Under the pieces are notes generated by a model, which did not search any database, was not told the DNA's origin, and saw only the letters and a list, made by a program, of their open reading frames with translations. A stretch of 64,000 nt of DNA. Source: Meghimatium bilineatum (taxonomy: Eukaryota > Mollusca > Gastropoda > Stylommatophora > Philomycidae). Of this stretch, positions 10,881 to 21,825 are shown piece by piece (positions within the stretch are counted from its first letter, which is position 1; each line of letters begins with the position of its first letter). The translations under genes and the position numbers were made by a program. Location of the stretch: contig CM067322.1 in NCBI GenBank assembly GCA_034231615.1, forward strand, positions 54,507,357 to 54,571,356, read 5' to 3'.

Positions 10881-11130
10881 TGGGGCATAATGCAGTGGTT
10901 TGCATACTCGCTCGCATACGAGTAGTACTGGGTTCATTCTCCACTTGAGGCAGAAATATTATTCAGATCACCACGGCTCCTGGGTCGACCCAGCCTTAAA
11001 TGGGTACCAGATTAATCCAAGAAGTAAAGACTGCGAGGTAGAGGAGATTGCTACCTCATATAGCAGAACGACTTAAATGTGAAATCGTTAACATCTCATA
11101 CCCCTACGGCATATGAACTTCACTTTCCAA
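10881..11130 (+). mobile_element. tRNA-derived SINE (family S1), diverged
   Basis: The head GCATAATGCAGTGGTTTGCA contains a decayed A box, and CTGGGTTCATTCTCC is the B-box position. The body shared with the other S1 copies follows: GGGTCGACCCAGCCTTAAAT, ACCAGATTAATCC, AGTAAAGACTGCGAGG, then CATCTCATACCCCTACGGCA. It is the most diverged of five copies. Confidence 0.85.
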
Positions 11131-11967
11131 GATCAAACAGCAGTATACTTCTACGAGAATCCCAAAGACCAGGAAAGAATCTATATTTTTTTAAAACAAG
11201 TTAAACCCTGAACATAACTACACAAGAAGAAAGGCACAACTCATACAAAAGAGAAATGCAGTTTTGACGAGATAAGACGTTTAACTTAATCACTGATGCA
11301 ATTATTACGAGGAAAACAAGAGACAGGCGATACTGAAGAAATCTACATTTTGAGCAAGTTACATATCCCCAAAGATCTCTCAGGCTCAGAAAAATAGGTT
11401 GATATAAATGCATTATCTGAAATGGATCGTCTGGAAATAATAGACATGTATTTATGCATAAGTCAGGGCTATGTTGTTCTATTCTTGAAAACGACCTCGA
11501 ACTAACTGTAGGGAAGAAGAATGGGGATAAAGGATGGGGAAAAACTGCTGACCTAAGTCACGTCATGACCGCGCTCCGTTATAGACATCTGAACAGAAAG
11601 TAAACAATAGTGTATGTGTGATGTTGTTTTTATTATTGTCGTGACTTCGCTGGTCACTATTAATATACTTAGAACAGCATGCCAAGTAAAAAAAAGGCCA
11701 AGACCTACCAACAAAAATCCCAAAACAAATAAAAATAAAGCATATCAGGTCATATATAGTAACTGTACAGAGGTCTAATAGTACGTTCCATAATTTATGT
11801 TACTCACTTGAGCTCAGTTTTCACGAAAACTACCTGATACATAGCAAACATGTATCGCAGTTAGTCTTATACCATGTGCATGTATAAATACTGTGTGCAC
11901 GACATTAGGAATTCACGATCAATATCCAGAAAAGTATGTCGCAGAGGGATGGGGGTTAACATTCGGC
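11131..11967. other. Gene-free stretch
   Basis: No recognised element. The frame at 11201-11413 on the minus strand (70 aa) matches no family I know. Confidence 0.4.
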
Positions 11968-12078
11968 CCTTCTTTTGGCCAAGTTCCTAGTACTAAAAGT
12001 CATGTTCCCATTTGCTAAAAAAATGGAGTGGTTTGAAGACACCATACCCCAACCCTTTCTAGGGGCCTGATTGGTGGA
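11945..12078 (+). repeat. Dispersed repeat family B copy
   Basis: CCAAGTTCCTAGTACTAAAA, then GTCATGTTCCCATTTGCTAA, TTTGAAGACACCATACCCCA and GGGGCCTGATTGG. This is one of the best-preserved copies. Confidence 0.6.
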
Positions 12079-12159
12079 TAGACTGACAACTTGTCACCTG
12101 TCGAAAAAATCGTCACATCTTGTCCCAATTTATTACTGTCTTCTATAAAATAATGCCTA

Positions 12160-12412
12160 TGGGTGAAAACTAAACTATATTGGCCATATAAAGCGCCATG
12201 ACTGCCTAGAGAAGACCATAATGGAGGGGATGATGTTAGGGGGACGAACAAGAGACAGACCAAGAGAAAGATGGACGTTAGAGATCAAAGTCCACCTGAA
12301 CATGACAATAACAGAAGCAGGAACACTAGCGCAAGATAGACTATTCGAAAGGATATGATGACTGCTGCATCTTGTTCAGATAGCCTACCTGCTGATGATG
12401 ATGATGATGGAT
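12160..12412 (+). pseudogene. LINE 3' end with (GAT)n tail
   Basis: The frame from about 12178 reads YIGHIKRHDCLEKTIMEGMM, then GGRTRDRPRERWTLEIKVHL and LNMTITEAGTLAQDRLFERI, with a stop near 12358. GHIKRH, GRPRERW and EAGxLAxDR are the usual closing motifs of RTE-like reverse transcriptases. About 40 bp later the sequence becomes CTGATGATGATGATGATGG, a plausible 3' tail. Only the last ~60 codons remain. The stretch is unbroken in frame, so it may be younger than its neighbours. Confidence 0.75.
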
Positions 12413-12703
12413 GACGAAGGTATGCAGGCTAGCAGACATTGCACATGTGTCACTTTACGGCATACTCCTATATGATGGAGAATGCTAGATGTACCACCAC
12501 TGCCGATCGGTTAATAAATCTGACAGAATAATGATGAAATAGTTAACCCAGAAATGTAATTCTGTGCTCCTGGTAGGACGTGGTGTTCCGGATATACTGA
12601 CGCACTGGGATACTGACCCTTCGGGATCAAAACATGCAACCATACCGCCCCCTTCTCCCACACCGAACTTAGACAACCACGTCATTGAAATATTATATGA
12701 GCT

Positions 12704-12956
12704 AGGGAGCCGTGTATCTCAGTGGTTAGCACACTGGCTTCGCATATGAGTTGTGCTGGGTTCATGTTTTTCAGATCACAGCGACTCCCGGGTCGACCCA
12801 ACCTTAAATAGGTACCGGATTAATCCGGGAAATAAAGACTGCGAGGGAGAGGATATGGCTACCGCCCTAATTTGCAGAGCCTCTGTAATGTGAGATCACT
12901 AGCATCTCACACTCCTACGGCATTAATAAATGATATGGTTTACTTTACTATTAATA
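12704..12956 (+). mobile_element. tRNA-derived SINE (family S1)
   Basis: GGAGCCGTGTATCTCAGTGG (A box region), TTAGCACACTGGCTTCGCAT, then a deletion that shortens the B-box/linker region. The body follows: CCGGGTCGACCCAACCTTAA, CCGGATTAATCCGGGA, ACCCCTACGGCATTAATAAA-type end. TATTATATGAG before and TATTAATATGAG after may be an imperfect target duplication. Confidence 0.9.
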
Positions 12957-13010
12957 TGAGTTCGGGTATCATCTCCCTTACACAATTGAGAAAAGCATGT
13001 GCTTTTGTCA

Positions 13011-13132
13011 GAAAGGTTATGGGTTGTCATAAAGGTTATGGGTTGTCAGAATGGTTATGGGCTGTCAGAAAGGTTATGAGTTGTCAGAAAGGTTATGGGT
13101 TGTCAGAAAGGTTATGGGTTGTCATAAAAGCT
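13011..13132. repeat. 18/19-bp minisatellite
   Basis: The unit GGTTATGGGTTGTCAGAAA repeats about six times, with small variants (TCATAAA, TCAGAAT, GGGCTG). Confidence 0.9.
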
Positions 13133-14740
13133 AAATGGATTATTTCATCGTCATCAACCCGTTAACAAATCAGTTTTTTTGTATAATGTGCGTGTTTTGA
13201 GTCCGAGGAATTACTAGAAATAGTGTTCGTGTAAACTTTTTTGCAGCGAAGAGTTTTCTCCACATCTTTATTTCACTAAGGAGATCACACGGACCACTGA
13301 AAGTAAGGGCGGAATGTCATGGAAATGTTTGTGAGCACTAAGGAAGTTTTTGGGTTAGTGAGAGCATCGTATGGACAGATATTAATGGAATTGATGTGAT
13401 AATTTAATGTAGAGACGTCGGCTTAAAAATTACCCACCTTGCTAAACAGGCGAAGGAAGTCCGTATCAGCTTAGCAAAGTCAGATAAACGTTAATAATGG
13501 CAGGGGTGTAACTACGTCTTCGGTTGGGGTACTACCTTTAAAACGAATTTCCCCGTTTCTGTGGTGTTTAGTAACATTTTTGGGGAGGGGGGATTGTGGC
13601 ATGTTCTTACTAATTACTGTCATGTTCTTACCTTTTTTTAAAAAAAGGTGTGGGGGGGGGTTTACCATATTCCCCACTTTCATCTCCTTATCTATCTGTT
13701 TGAGTAGTGGTAATAGACTCTGGTTACATGAAATAGGTATGGGTATTAGAGCGCTTGTAAGAAAACAAAGTATACACGACAGATTGATCAATAGTCACAC
13801 TAATATATATATGACAGTGACGGCAGAATTGGATATAACAGACGCAAACTGAACGGACGGTATCAATCAGGCGTAGTTGAAGAGTATAAATACGACAATA
13901 TAAAACCTACTGGCTTATTAGAAAAGAGCTTTCTAAAGTGAGTCATTTGATTTTTCGTGATTTTTATTAGTGACTTTGTGTCGACTGGTAATGAAAACCA
14001 CGGAGAAAATTTAATGAGGCAGTTCAGAAGTATGTTTTCCATTGAGCCCACATGTCATAAAGCCGATGTGTTACGGATATAGTAAGTACTTGAAATAATT
14101 GAGGATAGATTTCTGACAACTAAAATTAGTATTATATATCTTCAATGCAAGATGGGATATGGTCACGTGCTACTTCCTTTTCCAATATGACATTTTTAAC
14201 ATGTATTCACAACTACCTTACATTTCCCATGACTACCCATTGTCACGTCATTTATTTGATCAGAAATAGCTCATTAAACTAGAAGTAATCAATTTTATGG
14301 TTTCATTCAATGAGAGTGAATGTCGCAAAACAAAAGAATATCTCCATGTCTTTCTGGTCGCAACCGAACGGCGTTAGTAGACCTGTTCTCTGATTTAATG
14401 AGGCCTTCATAAATTCCTTTTCTTAATTATTCTCATATTTTCCCTTGGTAAAAAGTTTATATACTTGGAATTGCATCCCAAAAATAACTAAAGCTACTCC
14501 AAGTATATAAATAGTTACCAATAGAAATCGTGACAATAATAAAAAGGGTGCCGTAATAAGGCCTCTTTACTTTTTTGCGGTTAGGTCTTATTAGATTTTG
14601 ATGGTCACGGTCCAGCAAAGATTGGATAACCTGTGACACCTCTGACACCTCATATATATTGAATGTGGGAGGTTACAATGAGCAAATATCTCACAGGAAT
14701 ATCATCATCTTCATATCAGTAATTCTTCAGTGTCGTAGTG
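13133..14740. other. Gene-free stretch with G-runs
   Basis: Includes a G-rich segment at 13575-13665 (GGGGAGGGG and a G10 run). Several short frames match nothing. I see no RNA gene or named repeat. Confidence 0.4.
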
Positions 14741-14744
14741 TGTG

Positions 14745-15120
14745 ATATTCAGTTTGCCCTTTTGAAATAAGTATAAACATTTCTCCATGCCTCTCTATTC
14801 TCAACCAGTTGTACTAATATGAAGAACCTTACTCCTCATCCTTTCTTAATATTATCAATCCACACTTTCCCAAAACCTTCTCTTTTTCTCCCACCTTCAA
14901 CATTAATTTGCAGGAATAGTGCATCGCCACATCCCTAACACACATACGCTAAGAGACGTTTCACTACAGACAGGAGATGTTCTTGTGGACCTACAATCAC
15001 ATTTATCTTGTTTCTTAACAGATGTGCTGGTTTTATGTTTCGCATAATGAATGCGTAACACGCTTCAGTACCATTTGTTTTCTTAAACTTGTATTCTTTC
15101 CATGATGGATGTTAGTGTCC
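14745..15120 (-). pseudogene. LINE C-terminal remnant
   Basis: Minus-strand reading gives GTEACYAFIMRNIKPAHLLR, then CGDALFLQINVEGG, RKREGFGKVWIDNIKK and VQLVENREAWRNVYTYFKRA, with frame slips. The W-I-D-N-I-K and N-R-E-x-W-R motifs are those found at the ends of RTE-like ORF2 proteins. No catalytic region remains. Confidence 0.6.
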
Positions 15121-15204
15121 AATACGAATATCGAGTACTGCAGTAAAAACTTTCTTAGTGTATTTGGGATATTTGTTGATTTTCTGGGAGAAATCCACTA
15201 AAGG

Positions 15205-15315
15205 TGGAAGGGGGCATTTTACTTTCTGATTTACTAATTTTTTAGTACTGGATGGTATGTTCTTTTTCCTAAAAAAGGGTTAAACGCCTCAAACCCACCC
15301 TTTATAAATATAAGG
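15205..15315 (+). repeat. Dispersed repeat family B copy
   Basis: TTTTTTAGTACTGGATGGTA, then TATGTTCTTTTTCCTAAAAA, CTCAAACCCACCCTTTATAA and AAGGCATTGG. More diverged than the 11.9-kb copy. Confidence 0.5.
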
Positions 15316-16430
15316 CATTGGGAATAAAGAAAGAAACAAAATAAATAAAAGTATATGACTTGTGACCTATTTGTGAGAAAGTACTTTTATAGAAACGTCA
15401 TTTCGTTCTATCTTGCTTTTTGTAGCTGTAATAGTCAGAGAATAATTCATGGTTAGAAAGATCGAGAATTGGTGATTATGACATGAGTAAAGAATATCCA
15501 GTATAGTCTGATATTCAGAGAATTATGTGAGTTTATTTATCTGGACATGCATGGTCATATCTGGCGGCAATGGAAGAGCTGATCCATTAGCATCGAATAC
15601 ACAAATACTAAGAGAGTTAGCTATGGATAAGAATGACATCTTACGATCTATACATAAACATTTTCTAAATGCGAACACTAGACGAAGATATGATAATGCG
15701 ATTTAAGAATTTGTAACTACCCTCCACCCCCCCCCCCCCCGGGCGAGAAGAACAGGGCAACATAGGGGGTATTTAAGGTGTGTATGCAACCAGCGAGCTC
15801 TAGTAACCGTCAGCATACGTACTCTTTGTCATACGCTGGCAGAGGACCGATCATCTTTGTGTTTGCCCAGAGTACATCAGCGTTGATTCAGAAAACTAAA
15901 CTAAAAAAATAATGGAATCTTTGAAGCAGAACTTGGCGTCCTTTTTGGGTCGGACTTGCCATATTTCGTCTGTGATTTCGCCAGCTCATGTTTTAGGTTA
16001 TTTACATGTAGTTATAAGTAGTATTTTCTGAGCTTATGGAAACAACGCACATGGTATTTTTACATCAAAGTGGTGAATCAACAACAAAAATGGGTTGGTT
16101 GGCCCGATTTGCCTGCGAGATTTTTCTATACCATTCGTATACACGAAAATGATAATACAATGTATCAACTTGGATTTATCGGTTTGTTCACCTCTGAGAG
16201 GAAGTAGATGACTTGTTATAACATAAAACGTCATGATTACCTAGCTTTATGTCTCCTGAGGGAATTGTTCTTCAAGACACACTATTTTGGAGATACATTA
16301 ATCACTCTAGAGTTTAACGATTCCCTCCTCATCATTTCTTTCTTACGACCGAAGAATGTTATTAAGTACTCCCTTGTGTGAGAATCACGTTCAAATCATG
16401 ACCATCTACATTATTATGCCTATTGACTAA
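15316..16430. other. Gene-free stretch
   Basis: Contains a C-run at 15727-15740. No recognised gene or repeat. The frame at 16034-16234 on the minus strand (66 aa) is unremarkable. Confidence 0.4.
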
Positions 16431-16775
16431 TCATCATCATTTTTCCCCTTATGCCAAGTTTGGCACGTAGGTCATAGCTCTCCATACGTGTCGATCAACA
16501 GCCAGTTGTTTCAGATCGTTAATTTTCATACCAGCTGTTGTGATTTCTTTTTCAATAGTTCGTGTCAGTGTTGTTTTCTGTCTTCCCATTTTTCTCTTGC
16601 CACTTGGTGACCATGCAAAAACTTGATATGGAATTCTGTCTTTATTTATTCTGAGTGCGTGACCGATGTATGCCCAACGCCCTTTTTTCTAATAACGTAT
16701 GTGATGTATTCTTGTTTTGTCTCTTCTCTCAGTGTCTCTATTGGCTAATGCAATGATTGATTTGATATTTCCGGG
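16431..16775 (-). pseudogene. LINE 3' end with (GAT)n tail
   Basis: The minus strand reads IGHALRINKDRIPYQVFAWS, PSGKRKMGRQKTTLTRTIEK and EITTAGMKINDLKQLAVDRH, then VWRAMTYVPNLA and a stop near 16460. These are clear closing motifs of an RTE-like reverse transcriptase (GHxLR, GKRKxGRPxTTW, LAxDRxxWR). ATGATGATGAT follows on that strand as a tail. One frame slip lies near 16690. Confidence 0.8.
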
Positions 16776-17068
16776 TATTTTATTTGTCACTGTGATTATA
16801 CTTTATGTGACAGCCAATGAAAACCAAGAAATAGTCATATGAGTCATATAATAAGTTGGATTTCCTATTAGCAATAGTTCTTATATTGTAAACAGTCATG
16901 TGTCCATATCTTATGTTTGTAGAACATACCTTGTTTCGAGCTTTAAAGAAACACCCACAAACACCCAACTCCAACTCATTACTTTTACATTTTTCTTTCT
17001 TTACAGTGTTTTCTGATAGCGTGATCACGTTTATCATTTCCTGTGATTTATAGCAAACTCGTTGATAA

Positions 17069-17125
17069 GGGGGTTTGTGGGGGGGGGGGGAGGGGGTGGG
17101 GTGGGGTGGGGGGTGTGGGTGTTCA
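17069..17125 (+). other. G-rich tract, potential G-quadruplex
   Basis: Several G-runs of four to eleven occur within 57 bp on the plus strand, separated by one to four bases. This would satisfy the usual four-run quadruplex rule. No function is implied. Confidence 0.6.
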
Positions 17126-17261
17126 CTCTCCCCCTTTAGCGATTGTTCACAAAAAAGGAAGTTATTTATTTTCATTTTCAATAAAATAGAGGAGTTTAGA
17201 CACGAAAACGAATGACCTTTTTAAATAGGTAGCAACCCTCAAACTCCTTAATGAAGACATA

Positions 17262-17533
17262 AAGTAAAGTAACCCATAGCATTTATTAATGCCGTAGGGG
17301 TGTGAGATGTTAGCGATCTCACATTTCACAGGCTCTGCAAATGAGGGCGGTAGCCATCTCCTCTCCCTCGCAGTCTTTACTTCCCGGATTAATCCGGTAC
17401 CCATTTAAGGCTGGGTCGACCTGGGAGCCGTTGCGATCTGAAAACATTTCCGCCTCAGCTGGGGAATGAACCCAGGACCACTCATATGCGAAGCCAGTGC
17501 GCTAACCACTGCGCTAACGCGGCTCCCTGAATT
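17262..17533 (-). mobile_element. tRNA-derived SINE (family S1) with 15-bp target duplication
   Basis: On the minus strand it opens GGGAGCCGCGTTAGCGCAGT (A box TAGCGCAGTGG), then GCACTGGCTTCGCATATGAG, GGTCCTGGGTTCATTCCCC (B box), a ~150-bp body, and an end at GGGTTACTTTACTTT. The 15-mer CTTAATGAAGACATA lies on both sides (17247-17261 and 17534-17548), a clear target-primed insertion. This is the most complete S1 copy here. Confidence 0.95.
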
Positions 17534-17770
17534 CTTAATGAAGACATATACGGCACTGAATGATAGTGATTTTTTGTTGAATAACACAGAATCATGATCT
17601 TCTACAATGTATGGAAATCGAATGATTTTCTTACACGTCCCAATTTTTCTTGATAACCTAGTCAGGTCACTTTCAGCTGTGAATTTCGTGACAACTCAGG
17701 TGAGCACCAACACCAGTAGGCAGAGAAGCCACGTAATAAAAAAAAAACACGATTCTGATAAAAACACAAC

Positions 17771-20143
17771 AGAATCGTTTGCCGAGATGTTATGATTTAT
17801 AATTCAAAAAGTTCTTGATGATTTCACATGAATTTTGGCATACGTTGTTAAAATGTCCATGTCGCGAAAACATATGTGTTACTTGATGTCTAGCTGTAAC
17901 GGTTATTTGAAAGCGGCGAATTCTTTTGATGTTTGCCCATGTAAATATTATTTCGACCATAAACAAAATATTTTACAGTAATCTAGTGCAATGATGACAC
18001 ATAGGCGTGTCCACAAAATTTTACATGGTGGCTGGTGTAAAAAAAATTTAAAATATATCTTTTGTTCGTAGAGTCAATTTGATATTGTTCCATGCTCTTG
18101 GTGTGAGTTTCACAAATGTTGTCGCTGCCTTTGAAATAAGTACATATACTTCTTCATGTAAGGAAATTTTGTCTGTAATAGTTGATCCAAGATATCTGAA
18201 CTTCTGTATTGAATCAAGCGGGCTAATTTTTATAAGTAATGGTTGATGGTTTGCTTATAACATTTTTTTGAATTGCTTGGGTGGTATTGAGCAATGAAAT
18301 GTTTTACAAACCAACTTGTAAATTTTGCAAATCAAACTTTTTTTAGTGTAGACTTAATCAGAGTAATGATCATTCATAATCAGACGAGTCAAATAGGTCG
18401 ATTACTGTTTTCGGCTGAACAAACAACAAACCTTCCTTTTTCCAATATTCCTCTTCTTGGCGTAACACATGATCCTCACATTTCACCCAGTAGTCTTTAT
18501 GTATATTTGATAGAGCCTGATTTGTAAGTGTCTCAATATCACATAATTTGAAAGTTGTATTTGTAGATGCTACGTGTCCTTTAACTTTTGCCCAAATTAG
18601 CTCTATAGGATTTAAGTGTGCATGATATGGAGGTAGTCTCAAACATCTATGACCATGTTCTTCAATTAACTTGTCTATTTTAAATATCTTTGTTCGTTGT
18701 GTCTGTTTTACAAGGTTAAGCAATTCGGGTTTCAAGTACCTGTCGGTAACTGGTATGTGTTCTTTTATGAGCCACGTTTTGATTGCATCTTTTGTACTTG
18801 ATGATGTTGGGATTCTATCTTCTACGTTCACTACGTTATGGTATGAAGCATTGTCCATTATCAGACAAGAAGGTCTATCTAATATTGGAAGAATACTTTT
18901 TTCGATCCAGTCTTCGAATATGTGCCCATTCATTTCGGAGTGGTAGTCTCTATTGTCAATGGATTTTGAAATGAAAATTAGATGAGCATTCTGCAACAAC
19001 CCATTATGTCTGCTACCTGCATGTGCAACTATCAAACGTTGCCCTTTACTACTTGGTACTGATCTTTTAATACTTCCATCTGCTAACTGCCATTCCTTTT
19101 CATTTGTATGATGAGCGTTGATCCAAGTTTCATCTAAATACACAATATCATAACCATTCTCGCGCATTCCCTTCACTTCACGTAAATACTTGCTTCTAAG
19201 AGCTACCAGATGTGGCTTTTCACAAATAATGTTTTTTCCACCAGCATACTTTCTAAAGGTGAAGCCTGCATTTCTTACAGTTTTCCATAATAAAGTTTTT
19301 GATATTTCAATGTCGTTATTAGTTTTCAGCCAAATCTTCAACTTTCTAAGTGTCACTTCTTCGTTTTTATCAAACATACTACATATTTCTCTTTTTACTA
19401 GGTCCTTATCGAAACTGTCTATCTTTTCTTTCCTTCCTTGCTTTCGTGAATTTGTTGGCAATAAATATCCGCTTGCTTCCACTATTCAATCAAATGAACG
19501 TTTACACAAACCTAAAATATGCATTGTTCTCTTCTCAGGATTTGATAAAGAACAATAAAGATGTCCCTTTTTACGCTCTCTGCAGAAGTATTGATAAATC
19601 TTTATAGCAATGTTATGCTCAGTAAAATATTTCGCTTTCAGATTCATTCTCACATAGACTTGCAGAAGGTAATATGCTTAGTGCCGCCAACTTTCTGTAA
19701 ATATTGAGACGTATCTCTGACTTGTGACTTGAAATCGAGTAAATAGCCGTTTTTGATTTCACATAATTCTAAGTTCAGGAAAAATAATATTTGGTGCTAA
19801 ACGGGAATTTCCATATGTAACATTGCTTTATACAAATGTACAGTGGAAACAACTACTTTTAGAACGGTGCACATTCTACCGTGAGGGTCATGCCTTTATA
19901 TTTAATAATCAGCTGTGAGATGTAAGCATCTACATAATCCAGCGGTTGTTTATAATTTAGATTAACTTTTTTTTAATATAGGTTAAATAAGGTATCTTTG
20001 ATACTGGATCACATTTCTTTGATAAAAAAATATTTCTATAGCGACATTATTATTCTAAACCTAACTTCAAATGATCAATCCAAATGAACAATACGTTTTT
20101 GATAAAAATAATTTAACATCTCGGCAAACGAATCTGAACGGAC
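17771..20143 (-). mobile_element. Sailor-like (DD83E) transposon, copy 2, left end damaged
   Basis: Collinear with the copy at 1197-3579 at a constant offset through the transposase and about 99% identical. The right TIR is complete (AATCTGAACGGAC ending at 20143). The left TIR matches only from TCGTTTGCCG (17775), and the outer ~14 bases are replaced by CACAACAGAA. With one end lost, this copy should be immobile even if transposase were supplied. The right flank reads TATAGTAC; without a left end the target duplication cannot be tested. Confidence 0.9.
18370..19647 (-). pseudogene. DDE transposase, DD83E type, with one nonsense codon
   Basis: This is the same 425-codon frame as at 1805-3082, with no indel. 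Codon 54 is TGA here and CGA (Arg) in the other copy, at 19486-19488. This is a C-to-T change at a CpG and the only disabling lesion I see in the frame. Three amino-acid differences are visible downstream: R90S, H259P and K308E. The triad D172, D265 and E349 is unchanged. Downstream of the stop the frame stays open for 370 codons, but the first ATG is at about codon 91, after most of the DNA-binding region. A shortened product, if made, would probably not bind the ends. Confidence 0.92.
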
Positions 20144-20219
20144 TATAGTACTTGCTAATGTGATTTGACTTTTCATATTTTAGTAAATTCAAAGCAGAAA
20201 ATATGTAACAATGATTCTC

Positions 20220-20640
20220 TTCCTTTCTTCTTGTCGTTGTATTCCCCTTTATACATTGCAGCGTCAGGGGTAGAAGAGTTCTCTGGAGATGGCTTTTTTT
20301 GTGTGCATCATATATGTTTGTTTTAATTCACTCTTTTATTTCTGCAATCCATCGTTTGAAAGGTATGCCGCTGGCTTTGTATCCATCATATCTGTATAGT
20401 AATGCTTTCTGGGGAGCACTATTTGATGGTAGTCTGGATGCATGCGAAAACCACTTAATCTGTTGTTTTCGGATGTAATCCAGGATTTTCGTTGTGTTTG
20501 TTAGTTAACTGATGTTTTCGTTCCTGATTCTGTCTCTTAGTGTTACTCCGAGGTTTCTACGTAGACAAGTCATTTCTGTTATAGCAAGTTTTTCTGAGAA
20601 CTCTTCATGTTTCCTACTAGCATTTTAGTTCAGCACTGTC
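20220..20640 (-). pseudogene. LINE 3' end, FYP-stop family
   Basis: Minus strand: ITEMTCLRRNLGVTLRDRIR-like text, then DNIxxLTNTTKI, and IQKPLLYRYDGYKASGIPFK-like text. Near 20275 AISRELFYP runs straight into a TGA, as in the copies at 7200 and 62100. It is fragmented by several shifts. The 3' flank is pyrimidine-rich (CTTCCTTTCTTCTTG on the plus strand) rather than GATA. Confidence 0.65.
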
Positions 20641-20651
20641 AGTTTGCAAGA

Positions 20652-20722
20652 CCTGTCACTATAAATGGCACCCCGGCAGGGAATCAAACCCCTGTCTCCA
20701 GCGTGGCAGGCGGGTATACCTG
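20652..20722 (-). repeat. tRNA-Gly(GCC)-like 3' half
   Basis: The minus strand reads CCCGCCTGCCACGC (anticodon arm with GCC), then GGAGACAGGGG, TTTGATT (T loop), CCCTGCCGGGGTGCC. Compared with animal tRNA-Gly(GCC), the anticodon and T arms are present. No D arm or A box is seen upstream (GATTAAACG... follows), so this is a fragment or SINE piece and not a working gene. Confidence 0.6.
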
Positions 20723-20789
20723 TAACAATGATTAAACGTTTAAATTTACAAAAATGACAAAATCATACATTCTACGACAACTGAAAGGC

Positions 20790-21420
20790 ATGAGGTTGCG
20801 TCTGTGGGTCTCACCAATGGCCCACTAGACAAACCAACCATACAACAGAAAACATTAGTGAATGACACGCCGTTATATTGAGGTTATCGTCTTATAGAAA
20901 CGTCATGGTACATCATCTATACAATTATGCTTTTGTTTTGTTGTTGAAATGTGTTTCATGTTTACTTGAATATATATGTATGCACCCTCTGTGGTTGGGA
21001 GGGAGCAAGAGATGTACTGTGCAGCACTGGGGAGGAGGAAAGAGACAGCACTATTTTTTTCCTATGGCTTAGACCCATCATAGGGGCACAATGACTCAGG
21101 ACGTGACAATTCTTTTTACGTGAACATTTGGTTGCATGCCTGGAGCAATAGAGAAGTTCGGCATAACCAGTAGTCAATTGATGGCGGGAAATGAGCACAG
21201 TGAACCCTATCTTGGCTACAGTGGCTGGAAGCAGTGCATAGGTTGAAACCTACCTTCCTGGAGGCGTGATAGTTATTCTCTGGCTCTGTCCCGTAGTGGG
21301 CCGAAAATTCACATATTTCCCAGCAATATCATGCCATTTTAATGGCAATGGGTCAAAGGGGGGCATGGACTGCTGGATCAGTAACCAACCAAACATCGAC
21401 AGCTGAATTTTAAAATAGCC
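20790..21420 (+). repeat. Dispersed repeat family E, long copy (about 630 bp)
   Basis: Opens GTGGGTCTCACCAATGGCCC, continues CATTAGTGAATGACACGCCG, then GTTGGGAGGGAGCAAGAGAT, GGGGAGGAGG, AGACCCATCATA and CAGGACGTGACA, ending in GGACTGCTGGATCAGTAACC. The copy at 63360-63935 has the same blocks in the same order and orientation. Short pieces lie at 44255 and 44695. I do not recognise the family, and no coding frame is conserved between copies. Confidence 0.7.
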
Positions 21421-21655
21421 AAATTTTTGAAATGTGTACATAAAATGACTAATTTAACAACCTTATCTCCTGGAATTCACTGTTCATTCACAAAATGGAA
21501 TACCCAGTATTACCCCGGAATGTTATTGCTGCTAATATGTTGCTCCCACATCTTTTTCACTAGTTTTATTGTGAATTGTATTCCTGCTTCCATATCTATC
21601 AAATGCTGATAATCTACAACCAGGAAGATGTTTCACTAATAATATCATTACAATC

Positions 21656-21815
21656 TTCTTCTTCAGCGTTCATTCTCAAACTCCCACTGGATCTATCTTG
21701 TAGCAGGGCTATGGTCCTATTAGATTTACAGCAGGATGTAATTCAGAGAATGGACATGCGTTGTGTCACCGTATTAATTGCGCCAATGGGCCGACACATC
21801 CGTCTTCGGCTGTAG
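21656..21815 (-). mobile_element. SINE-A with 9-bp target duplication
   Basis: On the minus strand it starts GCCGAAGACGGATGTGTCGG and ends ...TGAGAATGAACGCTGAAGAA in a short (GAA)n tail. ATTACAATC flanks it at 21647-21655 and 21816-21824. The 5' end is at the same base as in the 57-kb copy. I see no clear tRNA A/B box pair, so its promoter type is open: it may be a SINE or a fixed 3' piece of a LINE. Confidence 0.85.
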
Positions 21816-21825
21816 ATTACAATCT

